54,663 nt of DNA, taken from IMG/VR virus record IMGVR_UViG_3300048792_000052, positions 1 to 54,663 of that record; one strand, written 5' to 3'. How positions within the stretch are numbered: the first letter of the stretch is position 1; every line of letters begins with the position of its first letter. The notes beneath the pieces are model-generated. The model made no database searches, was not told where the DNA came from, and saw only the letters and a program-made list of their open reading frames with translations. Below, piece by piece: positions 7,065-15,043 of this stretch. The position numbers and the translations under genes are program-made. The DNA comes from a virus.

Positions 7065-7874
7065 CTACCGGAAGATGAAATTGCGCATTTCTTGGATGCG
7101 GACAGGGTGGTTATGCTGCATCCCAGCTTTGAAGTGCCAGCCACGAATCTCTTGCACGATGTTCATGGCGATATGTTGCGGCGGAGTCTGAATGAAATAG
7201 ATATCGGCGGGACTGCCGCGCTCATCAACGACGAAACAGACTGCCACGGTTCCCTGAAAACCGCTCGCCCAGGTTATCGTGTTATCCGTGCCGGTGTCCG
7301 AGAAGAGAAAGACTGGTGATGTAATGCCGGTCATGCCGCCGGTTTCTTTGATCGCATTGGACTTGTCGCAATAGTGGGGGTCGTCTTCCCGAATGTCTAC
7401 CTTGGTGAGCTTCGGTAGCGTCGGCTGGAAGGGTTGCGGCACCGATCCGCGCGAGGGCGCGGCGACGGGGTCGTTCGTATAGAAATGGAGCGTGCCGTGG
7501 CCTTGAAAACGGGCTTGCTGGAACTTGAATTGAGAGCTGTCGTTCGCAAAAAACGGTCCTTGCCCCTTCCGGTCGCCCACGATCCAGATAGCATCCCAGA
7601 ACTGTTTGGAATCGCCGACCGGCCGGAAATAGAACTGGTGCCATGCCTGTGGGATATGGACGATCGGGCCGAAACATCCTTCGGTAAGCGGAACGGTGAA
7701 GTCGCGGATAAGTTTATTCGAATTGTCGATGTCTTTGTCTTCCTCGCCCGCGCACAATGTGGTGGCCTCGAATCGGATAGGGAAATCCGGCTTGCTCTTG
7801 TACGAGAGGACGAGAACGATGCCGGCAATCGAAGCGAATAAAAGGACAAGCCACAATGTTTTAGATCCGCTCAC
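7065..7874 (-). CDS. TonB C-terminal-like membrane protein
   Basis: A protein of 269 residues with one N-terminal membrane segment (about residues 7-25) and a long periplasmic region. The last 80 residues (FVVDERGSPADIYFIQTPPQ, then a final HPVRIQEMRNFIF) resemble the TonB C-terminal fold, which touches outer-membrane transporters. The Pro-rich linker of true TonB is short here (about residues 140-155), so this is a TonB-like rather than a classical energy transducer. In a prophage it could alter uptake or block superinfection through TonB-dependent receptors; that is inference. It stands alone with noncoding DNA on both sides. Confidence 0.6.
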   Translation of the reverse strand: MSGSKTLWLVLLFASIAGIVLVLSYKSKPDFPIRFEATTLCAGEEDKDIDNSNKLIRDFTVPLTEGCFGPIVHIPQAWHQFYFRPVGDSKQFWDAIWIVGDRKGQGPFFANDSSQFKFQQARFQGHGTLHFYTNDPVAAPSRGSVPQPFQPTLPKLTKVDIREDDPHYCDKSNAIKETGGMTGITSPVFLFSDTGTDNTITWASGFQGTVAVCFVVDERGSPADIYFIQTPPQHIAMNIVQEIRGWHFKAGMQHNHPVRIQEMRNFIFR

Positions 7875-8001
7875 AGAGGGAGCTTAACAGAAAAAGAGAG
7901 CCCGCGTGTGTTAAGCGCGGGCGAGCCGTGTCCGTATCCAACGTGGTCGGACATCTGGCGAGTTGCATCATACCGTGATGCACGGTGGGGGAAGAAATGG
8001 A

Positions 8002-8154
8002 TCACCTACTTCCTGTCGCAGTAGCGACTTTGACGGATGTGCCGTTCAGTTCTCGGTAGAGTTCGAACAGCCATTGCTGATAGCAGGGGTCGTGGAAGCC
8101 GTTGATGGTTTCATCGTTTGGCAGGATTGCCGCTTTGCACTTTGGGCACGTCAT
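8002..8154 (-). CDS. Tiny Cys-rich (zinc-ribbon-like) protein
   Basis: A protein of 50 residues. It starts MTCPKCKAAILPNDETING and continues with FHDPCYQQW, giving a CxxC plus HxxC pattern suited to binding one zinc. Its start lies 44 bases inside the end of the gene at 8111-8464 in another frame, so the two are translationally coupled. No family assigned. It resembles several other tiny Cys-rich genes in this element. Confidence 0.55.
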   Translation of the reverse strand: MTCPKCKAAILPNDETINGFHDPCYQQWLFELYRELNGTSVKVATATGSR

Positions 8155-8464
8155 GCTTCTCCTCTTTGGCTTCATCTTCTTTGAGCCAATTGATTTCGGT
8201 CACCCACGCGGCGGGTATGGCGAGAAAGGTATCAGGTTCACCTTCCGAGAAGTTGTAAACGACGAGGACGACTTTGTTCTGCACCGTCACGCACCCGAAG
8301 GATACTTGGGGAACGAGCAGCGAGAGAAAGTTATTGAGATCGGGGTCATGCGGTCGTGAGTGGAGCGCGGCGTCGAACCAACGGACCTGTGCAGCTTTGC
8401 ACTCGTGTTCCGCGAGTACGGGCAGCGGGATGAGAAGCGCGAGTAAGGCGATGAGCTTGTTCAT
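8111..8464 (-). CDS. Periplasmic hypothetical protein
   Basis: A protein of 117 residues with a clean signal peptide (MNKLIALLALLIPLPVLAEH, cleavage after VLA). The mature part has two cysteines (CKAAQVRW and FGCVTVQNK) that could form a disulphide, and a charged C-terminal tail. I do not recognise the family. The start overlaps the stop of the gene upstream by ATGA, and the next tiny gene overlaps its end, so the three form one translationally coupled unit. Confidence 0.65.
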   Translation of the reverse strand: MNKLIALLALLIPLPVLAEHECKAAQVRWFDAALHSRPHDPDLNNFLSLLVPQVSFGCVTVQNKVVLVVYNFSEGEPDTFLAIPAAWVTEINWLKEDEAKEEKHDVPKVQSGNPAKR

Positions 8465-8676
8465 TGTTTGAACCTATCGAGAGACTGCCGAAACAGTTCT
8501 AGGTGCGTCGGATTGCTTCGAGGATTGAGAGCAATCGTAACAAAGCGTTTCCGAGCGAAAGTTCGTACAGGGGCGGATAGTAGCTTTCCACATCCAAGGT
8601 TGGTGCAGTAGGCGACACCCGTGGGGACTGCCCGATGGCAGTGCGGACAATAGTTGGTCTTCTGCGAATTGCGCAT
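8461..8676 (-). CDS. Small zinc-ribbon protein
   Basis: A protein of 71 residues starting at the ATG at 8676, preceded by AAAAGGGAAAAACC. The pattern YCPHCHRAVP ... AYCTNLGCGKLL gives two cysteine pairs, as in short zinc ribbons, followed by a basic segment (TFARKRFVT). A longer in-frame reading exists but lacks coding character. It overlaps the next gene by ATGA. Probably a nucleic-acid or protein-binding accessory factor; no specific role can be assigned. Confidence 0.6.
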   Translation of the reverse strand: MRNSQKTNYCPHCHRAVPTGVAYCTNLGCGKLLSAPVRTFARKRFVTIALNPRSNPTHLELFRQSLDRFKQ

Positions 8677-8707
8677 GGTTTTTCCCTTTTCTGATGTCGG
8701 CTGAATT

Positions 8708-9421
8708 TCATGAGCGGGCTTCCAAGAATCCGGCGAGCTTGGCCGTCGCCTTGAATTGAGGTATCGGGTCGAGAGTTTTGAACGCGGATGTAAAGGCGTT
8801 CGACAAACTCCAAATCGTGCGTGACTGGAACTCTTCAACCTGCGGGTTGAAATAGAGGTCGTGGACGGGCCGGGCCAGGTGTTTCGGAACTTCGAGGTCC
8901 GATTCGATGAATGCCTGGTAGATGAGGAGTTTGGCCGAAACGTCGGTCAGTTGCGATTCGCGCCAGCGATCGACGGCTTTCACCATCGGATCGAAGTTGC
9001 GCTGCATCTGGTCAACGCCAACGGACAATGCGTTCTGAAGCGAGAAGTGTTTCGAATGCTTGGCGAGCACGGGTTCGAAGTCCCCTTGGAACGCCATGTT
9101 TTGGCATACGAAAACTCGGTAGCCGACGGTCATCGCGAGGCGCATGGACTTGTCATGCGAGTTGCGGATGCCGATTGCGAACCGGCAACCATGGAACGTT
9201 GTTTCGAGCTCCATGAGCCCGAACATCTTCATGCCATCTTTCGATACGGCATATTCTTCGGAGTGGACGCCGATATGGCGAAACCCGAGAGTTTCGACGA
9301 GGGCGTTCACGACTTCGTGGTGAGGCACGGGTTTGTGTGTGTCGGTGCCAAGCGGCGTGGGTACAAGCGCGAGCTGTTGGCGATCGAGCTTCCCCTCATA
9401 CGAGATGAGCGTAGAATCCAT
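8708..9421 (-). CDS. DUF932 family protein
   Basis: A protein of 237 residues with a good ribosome site (AGGAGAACT before ATG). The segments VVNALVETLGFRH, FGLMELETTFHGCRFAIGIR and NSHDKSMRLAMTVGYRVFVC match the DUF932 family, which occurs widely on phages and plasmids and has no firmly established biochemical role. It is probably soluble and cytoplasmic. It is one of the few leftward genes with a strong Shine-Dalgarno site. It lies between the lysis-type genes and the cargo region, in an unusual place for this family, which more often sits with replication genes. Confidence 0.8.
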   Translation of the reverse strand: MDSTLISYEGKLDRQQLALVPTPLGTDTHKPVPHHEVVNALVETLGFRHIGVHSEEYAVSKDGMKMFGLMELETTFHGCRFAIGIRNSHDKSMRLAMTVGYRVFVCQNMAFQGDFEPVLAKHSKHFSLQNALSVGVDQMQRNFDPMVKAVDRWRESQLTDVSAKLLIYQAFIESDLEVPKHLARPVHDLYFNPQVEEFQSRTIWSLSNAFTSAFKTLDPIPQFKATAKLAGFLEARS

Positions 9422-9515
9422 AGTTCTCCTATTCGGTTTTCAAAGTTCGGAAATCGAGCAGTGTGCTCGCACGGAAAGCGACGGGTCGAAAGCGTCGCTT
9501 CCCTTGCGAAAACGC

Positions 9516-9719
9516 TTACGCTGTTTGAGGTACGAAAGTAACCGTTGCGCCTGATTGAGTCGTTCCGACGAGGGTAACGATTGGATCGGCTGCCGGTGCC
9601 GGTGTCGCGGCGATGAATGCTTGAAGATTAGTAACGAAGGTTGCGAGGGTTGTCTCGAACTGGTCTTCCGTTACCGTGGCGAGCGCCTGCGCTGCTGCCA
9701 CAATTTGTTCTGAAGTCAT
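9516..9719 (-). CDS. Small Ala/Thr-rich protein
   Basis: A protein of 67 residues starting at MTSEQIVAAAQALATVTEDQ. An in-frame extension upstream is unlikely because it is the leader carrying the AAAGGTCG box. Two helices are followed by a Pro-Ala linker and a beta-like end (PIVTLVGTTQSGATVTF). It resembles small structural or capsid-associated phage proteins but has no assignable family. It follows the holin-like gene in the same direction. Confidence 0.55.
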   Translation of the reverse strand: MTSEQIVAAAQALATVTEDQFETTLATFVTNLQAFIAATPAPAADPIVTLVGTTQSGATVTFVPQTA

Positions 9720-9736
9720 GTGCTTGTGATGTTTGG

Positions 9737-9747
9737 TTTCGACCTTT
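9737..9747 (-). promoter_or_regulatory. AAAGGTCG leader box
   Basis: The minus strand reads AAAAAGGTCGAAACC, ending 17-20 bases before the ATG at 9719. No Shine-Dalgarno site lies in the usual window. The same box precedes the genes starting at 10020, 16897, 17445, 18476, 36478, 42763, 47701 and 47990. Confidence 0.45.
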
Positions 9748-9789
9748 TTAAGTCTTTCGTGTTGCCTTCTGGGTTTCCGCATGGATGCG

Positions 9790-10020
9790 TTACTGGCCCG
9801 AAACTGGTTTGCCGAGTGCGGCGGAGGAGGAAGCGGCGCCCAAGACCGCTGACTTGTGGAAGTATTGCGTCAGGATGAAGTTCAAAGCGATGACAACGGA
9901 ATTGATCCATGTAACGCTCGGATAAGCGTTCAGGACAGCACCAAAGAAAAGGTACAGCACCGTGACGGCGTTGCTCCAAAATACCCCCGACTTGAAGAAC
10001 GAGAAATTAATGTTGTTCAT
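9790..10020 (-). CDS. Holin-like small membrane protein
   Basis: A protein of 76 residues with two hydrophobic stretches (about 17-33 and 38-55), a short turn between them (NAYPSVTW) and a polar Ser/Ala-rich C-terminus. Size and topology fit a class II holin or a phage membrane accessory protein. It lies directly after the papain-like peptidase gene and near a spanin-like gene, which supports a lysis role. No sequence family recognised, so the call rests on topology and context. Confidence 0.5.
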   Translation of the reverse strand: MNNINFSFFKSGVFWSNAVTVLYLFFGAVLNAYPSVTWINSVVIALNFILTQYFHKSAVLGAASSSAALGKPVSGQ

Positions 10021-10041
10021 TGTTTTTGTGATAACGACCTT

Positions 10042-10914
10042 TTACCATTGGCCCATCTCTTTCGAAACGAGGCCAACGGCTTGTTCGATATCGCTGAGAA
10101 TCTGCTGGATGAGCGTGTTCTTTTCCGGCTGGGAAAGAGTGGGATGCGTGGCTATCTGCTGGATGCTCGGAGGAAGGTCAACGGCGGTGCCGGATTCGAA
10201 GAAGAACTCTGAAGTTACGTACTGCTTGCCAATCATCTTCACGCCGAAGGCGTTGTTGGGATCGGCCGAATCAATCACGCGAAGCGCGTCTGCCGTGTAG
10301 CCGTCGGCAACGATGAAGTGGCCGTACTTCGGCGTGGTGAACGTAGGAGTCGTCGTACCCCAGAATCCGTCATCGCATTTTATGAGCAGAAGGACGGCAC
10401 CGTTTTGATAAATGTACTGGCAGAGAGATTCGAAGTCAGTGTTGCCGAAGGCGTAACTCTGGATTTGATTTTGGCCCGCGTCCGTATCCATCGCCGGAGT
10501 TGCGGCGGTCGGATCGCAGTACGTTGCGGTCGCTAGAGTAACATCGTTTTCGAGCGGCGCAAAATCATCTCCTCCGATTTTCTGGAGCCACTTGAAGATG
10601 GCCGTCATCGTCGTGCCGGCGTCAACTGGGAAACCGTCGTACACCGGAGATGAGGGAGTCTTGAGTTTTATGACTCCATAGCGCGGCGTGAAGCGCTGGG
10701 CTACCTGCGCGTTCAAGTTGCGTTTCAGGATGGCGAGGAAATGGGAAGCCGCGTGTTCGCCGCAGAACGCGGTCTCGCCTTGGTAGTTTCTTTGGAGCCA
10801 AGTGTTGTCCGGAAGGAACTCGGCCGGAAGGGAGATGGGGGCCTGAACGGACCCGAGAAGAACATCTCTCTCATCTTTTGGCCGCTCTATTGCACCAAGC
10901 CGGGTGTAGTCCAT
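10042..10914 (-). CDS. Papain-like cysteine peptidase
   Basis: A protein of 290 residues without a signal peptide. The nucleophile region GETAFCGEHAASHFL places Cys at 51, followed by a helix. KYGHFIVADGY gives the catalytic His at about 199, and VIDSADPNN offers the third residue. This Cys-His-Asn/Asp order is that of papain-fold (C1/C39-like) peptidases. In tailed phages such enzymes act as tail-tip peptidases or as part of the lysis set by cutting peptide crosslinks. The gene lies between a spanin-like and a holin-like gene. A lysis or cell-wall entry role is inferred. Confidence 0.7.
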   Translation of the reverse strand: MDYTRLGAIERPKDERDVLLGSVQAPISLPAEFLPDNTWLQRNYQGETAFCGEHAASHFLAILKRNLNAQVAQRFTPRYGVIKLKTPSSPVYDGFPVDAGTTMTAIFKWLQKIGGDDFAPLENDVTLATATYCDPTAATPAMDTDAGQNQIQSYAFGNTDFESLCQYIYQNGAVLLLIKCDDGFWGTTTPTFTTPKYGHFIVADGYTADALRVIDSADPNNAFGVKMIGKQYVTSEFFFESGTAVDLPPSIQQIATHPTLSQPEKNTLIQQILSDIEQAVGLVSKEMGQW

Positions 10915-10958
10915 TTGCTGTTAATTGTGAGTGATACGGCGGATTTGTCCAGTGCACA

Positions 10959-11022
10959 ACCACTCCCCTCCCCTACCGTGGATGTCCCTGTTTTCGTCGC
11001 TTTTTTGTGGTGGGGGAGTGGT
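10959..11022. terminator. Long hairpin between two lysis-region genes
   Basis: ACCACTCCCC (10959-10968) pairs exactly with GGGGAGTGGT (11013-11022). The loop contains TTTTTT on the plus strand. It lies after the stop of the spanin-like gene (11071) and before the peptidase gene. Confidence 0.45.
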
Positions 11023-11070
11023 ACGAACCGAAAAGGAGACACCCTGAAGAGGGGATTAGTGTCCCGCTGG

Positions 11071-11478
11071 TCAGTTGTTCACGATAACGTTCGTCGACTG
11101 TGCCCTTAGCCAGGTCTCGATGAAGCGTTCGATTATCTTTATTGATTCGCTGGTATCTTTCATGAACTGCTCCAAGTGTGGGTTGTAGTTCTTGACGATC
11201 TCCAGATACTTCTCGATGGCCTCGTCTTTGGTCTTGAGCAATACCTTCAGTTCGGCAATGTCCTGCCCCTGCTTAGTGACGATGGTATTCAGGCGGATTA
11301 TCTCGTTCTTGAACTCCGCCAACGTCGCGTCCTTCAGCTGGATGGCCGCTAGGGCGTCTTGGTCTTCGGTGCTCTTTTGCGCCGACTTCGAATTTTGCCA
11401 CGTCGCTATCGCCGCAACGACAATGATGGCGAGCATCGCGCCGTCGAAGAGATTCTGCGGTGTGAGATATTCGTTCAT
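11071..11478 (-). CDS. Single-pass coiled-coil protein, candidate inner-membrane spanin
   Basis: A protein of 135 residues. An N-terminal membrane segment (residues about 13-28, GAMLAIIVVAAIATW) is followed by about 80 residues of charged heptad-like helix (KDATLAEFKNEIIRL, IAELKVLLKTKDEAIEKYLE). This matches the layout of i-spanins, which span the periplasm and help to disrupt the outer membrane. No overlapping outer-membrane spanin gene is seen, so it may instead be a structural or signalling coiled-coil protein. It is followed by the peptidase and holin-like genes. Confidence 0.5.
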   Translation of the reverse strand: MNEYLTPQNLFDGAMLAIIVVAAIATWQNSKSAQKSTEDQDALAAIQLKDATLAEFKNEIIRLNTIVTKQGQDIAELKVLLKTKDEAIEKYLEIVKNYNPHLEQFMKDTSESIKIIERFIETWLRAQSTNVIVNN

Positions 11479-11579
11479 GGCTGTGAATGTTGTTCGTTAT
11501 TCATCTTGTCCTGTGCTATCTCGCGGGCGGTGGTGCGTTCTTCGGACATCGGTTGTGCTTGCTTTATTGTGGAAACATG

Positions 11580-12914
11580 TTAGCCGAATGCTTCCCACAC
11601 CATCCACGACCCGGTGCCGCCTCCGCCCGTTTGCGACCATACGATAGTGATGTTCGTTGCATCGACCGTTACGACGCCAGTGATAAAATTACCACCCGAG
11701 CCGCCAAAGTTATAGATGCTGAATGCGGTTGAGTGTCCGACGTTCGTGCTGGAGTTTGAATACATGCACGATGAGTTCGTGCCATCATACGCTCCTGCCG
11801 TAAATTGAATCTGCGATGTCGTTCCGTAGGATGCGGTGAACTTCACGAGCGCAGGCACCTTGCCGAGGCCGTGGGCGATGGTCTGCGTGCCGGATGATTG
11901 ATTCATCGCGGCGACACCTGTCTTAGCCGCATTGAAGCCGGCTGCTCCCCATGAAGGATTTGCACCTGCGCCATTCGTCGTTAGTATCCCGCCGCTTGTG
12001 CCAGCCGGAAGCCGCGCCCACACGCCGGCGCCGTTGTAGTACAAAACATCACCCTGTGCGTCGCTGCCGGGATCGAATATGACGATGCCTGCCGCGATCT
12101 GGCTGGCGCTCGATATGTAACCGGCATCCGTGAGAAAACTCCGGACGTCATTCAGTACGTAGCCCTGCCCGCTTTGCTGGTTGTCGTTGTCGTACAGTGC
12201 GGTTTCGCCGACAACGTTATAAATCTCCGCGATTACAACCTTGTTGACGGGATAGCTCGGAGCAACGGGAGAAGCGTTTTCCGTCCCCGTTACGAGCGCA
12301 ATAGTTCCGCTCGAATCGGCAGTTACAAGATCGATGCGGGGATGGGACGAGGGCGCGGTGATGGTAGGCGTACTGCCACCTAAGAAAAGGATGCGAGTCG
12401 TGCCGACGTAATACGTGCCCGGCTGGACATAGAGTTTCATCGTTTGGGCGGTCCATGTGCCGCTTGTGACGGTCGTCGAAGCGCTGAAAGAAGTGAGGGG
12501 AGAGTAGGTCGAAGTATTGAGCGAAAACGGCGTGATGGTCGTTCCGCCGGATGGCAGCGCCCAGCCGAGATACTGGACGAGAATTGCATTCGCGGAGGAG
12601 AGCGCGACGCCCGTCGCTGTCGTAACGGTCGGATTTTGAAGCAGCGTGATGACATTCGCGACAAAGGCTGCTGCTGAACCTCCAATCAGAACATTCCCTG
12701 CGGTAGCTCCAATGCTCGTAACGGCGGTAAGCACGACATTCGTTCCGTTGATATCGAGCGTAACAGTCTGGTTGTTTGTTGGCGTCGTCCCGAGCGCCAA
12801 TGCACCGAGTTGCTGATGGACATGGAGAAACGCAGCACCAGCCGCATCGGAACGCAGCGCGTTATGTTCATGCGCGAAGTACGTGCTGCCACTCGGGAGA
12901 CGAACTGATTTCAT
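11580..12914 (-). CDS. Tail fibre protein
   Basis: A protein of 444 residues, rich in Gly, Ser, Thr and Asn, starting MKSVRLPSGSTYFAHEHNAL. A stretch near the middle (GDVLYYNGAGVWARLPAG, followed by TSGGILTTNGAGANPSW) is a motif common in tail fibre shafts. The C-terminus is beta-rich and ends WMVWEAFG, as a receptor-binding tip would. The start overlaps the stop of the previous tail gene by ATGA. It is the last gene of the tail block, the usual place of the host-range fibre. Confidence 0.8.
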   Translation of the reverse strand: MKSVRLPSGSTYFAHEHNALRSDAAGAAFLHVHQQLGALALGTTPTNNQTVTLDINGTNVVLTAVTSIGATAGNVLIGGSAAAFVANVITLLQNPTVTTATGVALSSANAILVQYLGWALPSGGTTITPFSLNTSTYSPLTSFSASTTVTSGTWTAQTMKLYVQPGTYYVGTTRILFLGGSTPTITAPSSHPRIDLVTADSSGTIALVTGTENASPVAPSYPVNKVVIAEIYNVVGETALYDNDNQQSGQGYVLNDVRSFLTDAGYISSASQIAAGIVIFDPGSDAQGDVLYYNGAGVWARLPAGTSGGILTTNGAGANPSWGAAGFNAAKTGVAAMNQSSGTQTIAHGLGKVPALVKFTASYGTTSQIQFTAGAYDGTNSSCMYSNSSTNVGHSTAFSIYNFGGSGGNFITGVVTVDATNITIVWSQTGGGGTGSWMVWEAFG

Positions 12915-13474
12915 GAATTTGCAAATCCGAAGTCGATCTCAAGGGTCGTATCGACGCCAGCGGTCTTCACATATGGGGATGAGAATAGCGCGTGGTTGAA
13001 CATGTTGCCCGAACCGAGGCTCGATGAGCCGCCAACGAAGGAACCGAACTCGTAGTAGGTGGTGTTGGCCAAAGTGCCGTCCGTGAAGAAGAACTGGAGC
13101 TGCGCTTCGTTGTATTGGCTGTCGGCGGCGTAGCTGACGGGCGCGCGGTTGGTTGGAGTCGTGAGGGCGATGTCGGTATTCATCGGCGCCGTGTTGCCGG
13201 TGCCAATTTCCCCCCAAGCAATCCCGAGCGGGATGGCTAGACTGCCATTGTATGCGCTCAAGAGATACTGGACCAGAATGTCGAAACCGCAATTGAGCGA
13301 CCAGACAATCATGTTTTTCTGCTGGACTTTCACATCCCCGGCCTTGATAAGATTTTGAGCTTCGATCAGGTGCCCTTGCGCGATGAGCGCGTGGTACGCG
13401 TCAATCGTGCCTGCGGGATGCGAGCGAACCGTTACTGTACCGGTGATTCTTACACCGTCCTGTTCAATGTTCAT
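12911..13474 (-). CDS. Tail-tip or baseplate-associated protein
   Basis: A protein of 187 residues. It contains the pattern IGTGNTAPMNTDIALTTPTN, followed by RAPV, which recurs in phage tail proteins that decorate the tip. The rest is beta-rich with no membrane segment. It lies between the large tail-tip protein and the fibre and overlaps the fibre start by 4 bases, so the two are made together. Exact position in the virion is unknown. Confidence 0.65.
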   Translation of the reverse strand: MNIEQDGVRITGTVTVRSHPAGTIDAYHALIAQGHLIEAQNLIKAGDVKVQQKNMIVWSLNCGFDILVQYLLSAYNGSLAIPLGIAWGEIGTGNTAPMNTDIALTTPTNRAPVSYAADSQYNEAQLQFFFTDGTLANTTYYEFGSFVGGSSSLGSGNMFNHALFSSPYVKTAGVDTTLEIDFGFANS

Positions 13475-13525
13475 GGGGGTTTGGATTAATTGTAGGGTGC
13501 TATGCGAAAAAGGCCTATGTGCATA

Positions 13526-15043
13526 TCAGGAGAGCCGTGCGAAGCCGAGGCGGAATTGATTGGAGGCCGCAACACCTAACTCGTAAGGCATGGAAGTTGT
13601 AACGGGCGTTTGGAGAGTTTCCGTGACGATTGCCTCCTCCTCCGCGCCTTCCCAATTTTCGGTAACCGTCGAATCGTCCACGGTTGTCTGATTACTTTCC
13701 TGCTGCAAGATGCTCTGCATCAAATCGGTGAAAGTAACGACATCAGAACCGATTGCCTCGATCTGATACTCAAGCATTCCGTTCGCGCCCGGCACAAAGC
13801 CCGTGACTTCAATTCGCTTGATGATGAGAGTATCCGTAAGGCCGAACGCGGTAAGGTCAAAATTGATGGCTTGCCCTATCTTGCAACCGGGTATCAAGGT
13901 TTTGAACTTCACGTCATACACCGGATGGCCGAACTGGAGGATCTGGGCTAGTGCGCGCTGCTGGGCTTCAGGAACGCTCAAAATCTTCGTATCGGTGATA
14001 ACCCCTTGGTACTCACCGTAGGTGGCAATGCTTGAAGCGTCGGAAGCGTGGGCGATGATGGGAACTTTGGCCGTGCCGAACACTTTGACGGTCTGCCCGC
14101 TGCCAGGCGCACCAGCGGTGAACTGAACCCAGCGTTGCGCGGAGTTATACATGACCTGGAAGCTGGCCGGGTCATCCTGGTTCGCGATGCCAACGGTCTG
14201 GGGCGTGCCGGCCAGAGTAACCGTTATGGGAACGGCTTCAAAGGAAACGGCGGTCGGAGAGTAATAAGGATACGAAACGCTGAAGAACTGGCGGATGCCG
14301 TCAGTAAGGAAGGTGTCGGGCGTTGTGATGGCTGTGAAGGTTTTGGGGTACGTCCCGCCGATGACAAAGACGCTGTTCTGCATGTTCGTGATATTCACGT
14401 CCACGTCTAGCGAGTTCCACTCGATGTCTGCGCCGTTATACCCGCCGGTCGTATTCACGAAGATCGGAGCAATACCCCCTTCGCCCACGCCGTCGTCAAC
14501 ATCGCCCAAAAAGAAATGAACGTCCTTATTCGGATCGATGTACCAATCCCAGCCGATGAGGTTGGCAAGAGATTGTAGTGCTTTTGAAGGCTGCTGGTAG
14601 TTGAACTTGATAGAAGGGATGAGGAAGTTGCCCTTCTGGACGTGGTTCGTCGTGAAGCCTTTGGCTCCAAGAGGGTCGGCTTGGGCGATGATGTCGAGGA
14701 CGATGTCGTGCGGGTCGAGCTGGGAATAGTTATCTCTGATAAGGATTCCGTTCAAAAGGTATCCCCAGTCGGTTGCGGTAATTTGCCACGTAATCATCAA
14801 CCCGGAGATGATCGCTTCGGTTTCCGTGACGGTGCCAGCCCAGATGAGGCCGGTTGAATCGTAAAGGCTGAGGGTATCGCCGATTACTGGGACCGTGACG
14901 GAAGTGGGGTTCGCTGCGTTCTGGCGGACTGAAACTTTGAACGTCCCCACGTCCTTTGTCATCTGCGCGACTGCGTCAATCGACTTCCAGTCGACGGAGT
15001 TTGAGATGTCAGACGAATTGCAGGTGACGACTACCGGGTTCAT
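13526..15043 (-). CDS. Tail-tip hub protein (distal tail / Tal-like)
   Basis: A protein of 505 residues encoded immediately downstream of the tape measure and sharing its last base, where siphophages encode the distal tail and hub proteins. The N-terminal 140 residues (DVGTFKVSVRQN, TGLIWAGTVTETEA, ITWQITATDWGYLL) match the opening domain of hub proteins that bind the tail-tube end. The C-terminal 60 residues are acidic and Thr-rich and may link to the fibre. It is likely the ring at the tail tip. The specific family is not resolved. Confidence 0.75.
   Translation of the reverse strand: MNPVVVTCNSSDISNSVDWKSIDAVAQMTKDVGTFKVSVRQNAANPTSVTVPVIGDTLSLYDSTGLIWAGTVTETEAIISGLMITWQITATDWGYLLNGILIRDNYSQLDPHDIVLDIIAQADPLGAKGFTTNHVQKGNFLIPSIKFNYQQPSKALQSLANLIGWDWYIDPNKDVHFFLGDVDDGVGEGGIAPIFVNTTGGYNGADIEWNSLDVDVNITNMQNSVFVIGGTYPKTFTAITTPDTFLTDGIRQFFSVSYPYYSPTAVSFEAVPITVTLAGTPQTVGIANQDDPASFQVMYNSAQRWVQFTAGAPGSGQTVKVFGTAKVPIIAHASDASSIATYGEYQGVITDTKILSVPEAQQRALAQILQFGHPVYDVKFKTLIPGCKIGQAINFDLTAFGLTDTLIIKRIEVTGFVPGANGMLEYQIEAIGSDVVTFTDLMQSILQQESNQTTVDDSTVTENWEGAEEEAIVTETLQTPVTTSMPYELGVAASNQFRLGFARLS

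Noticed and set aside
6887-7078. Rightward frame of 63 codons from a TTG
   Set aside because: No ribosome site, odd composition, and it runs into the TonB-like gene. It is probably noncoding apart from the palindrome copy it contains.
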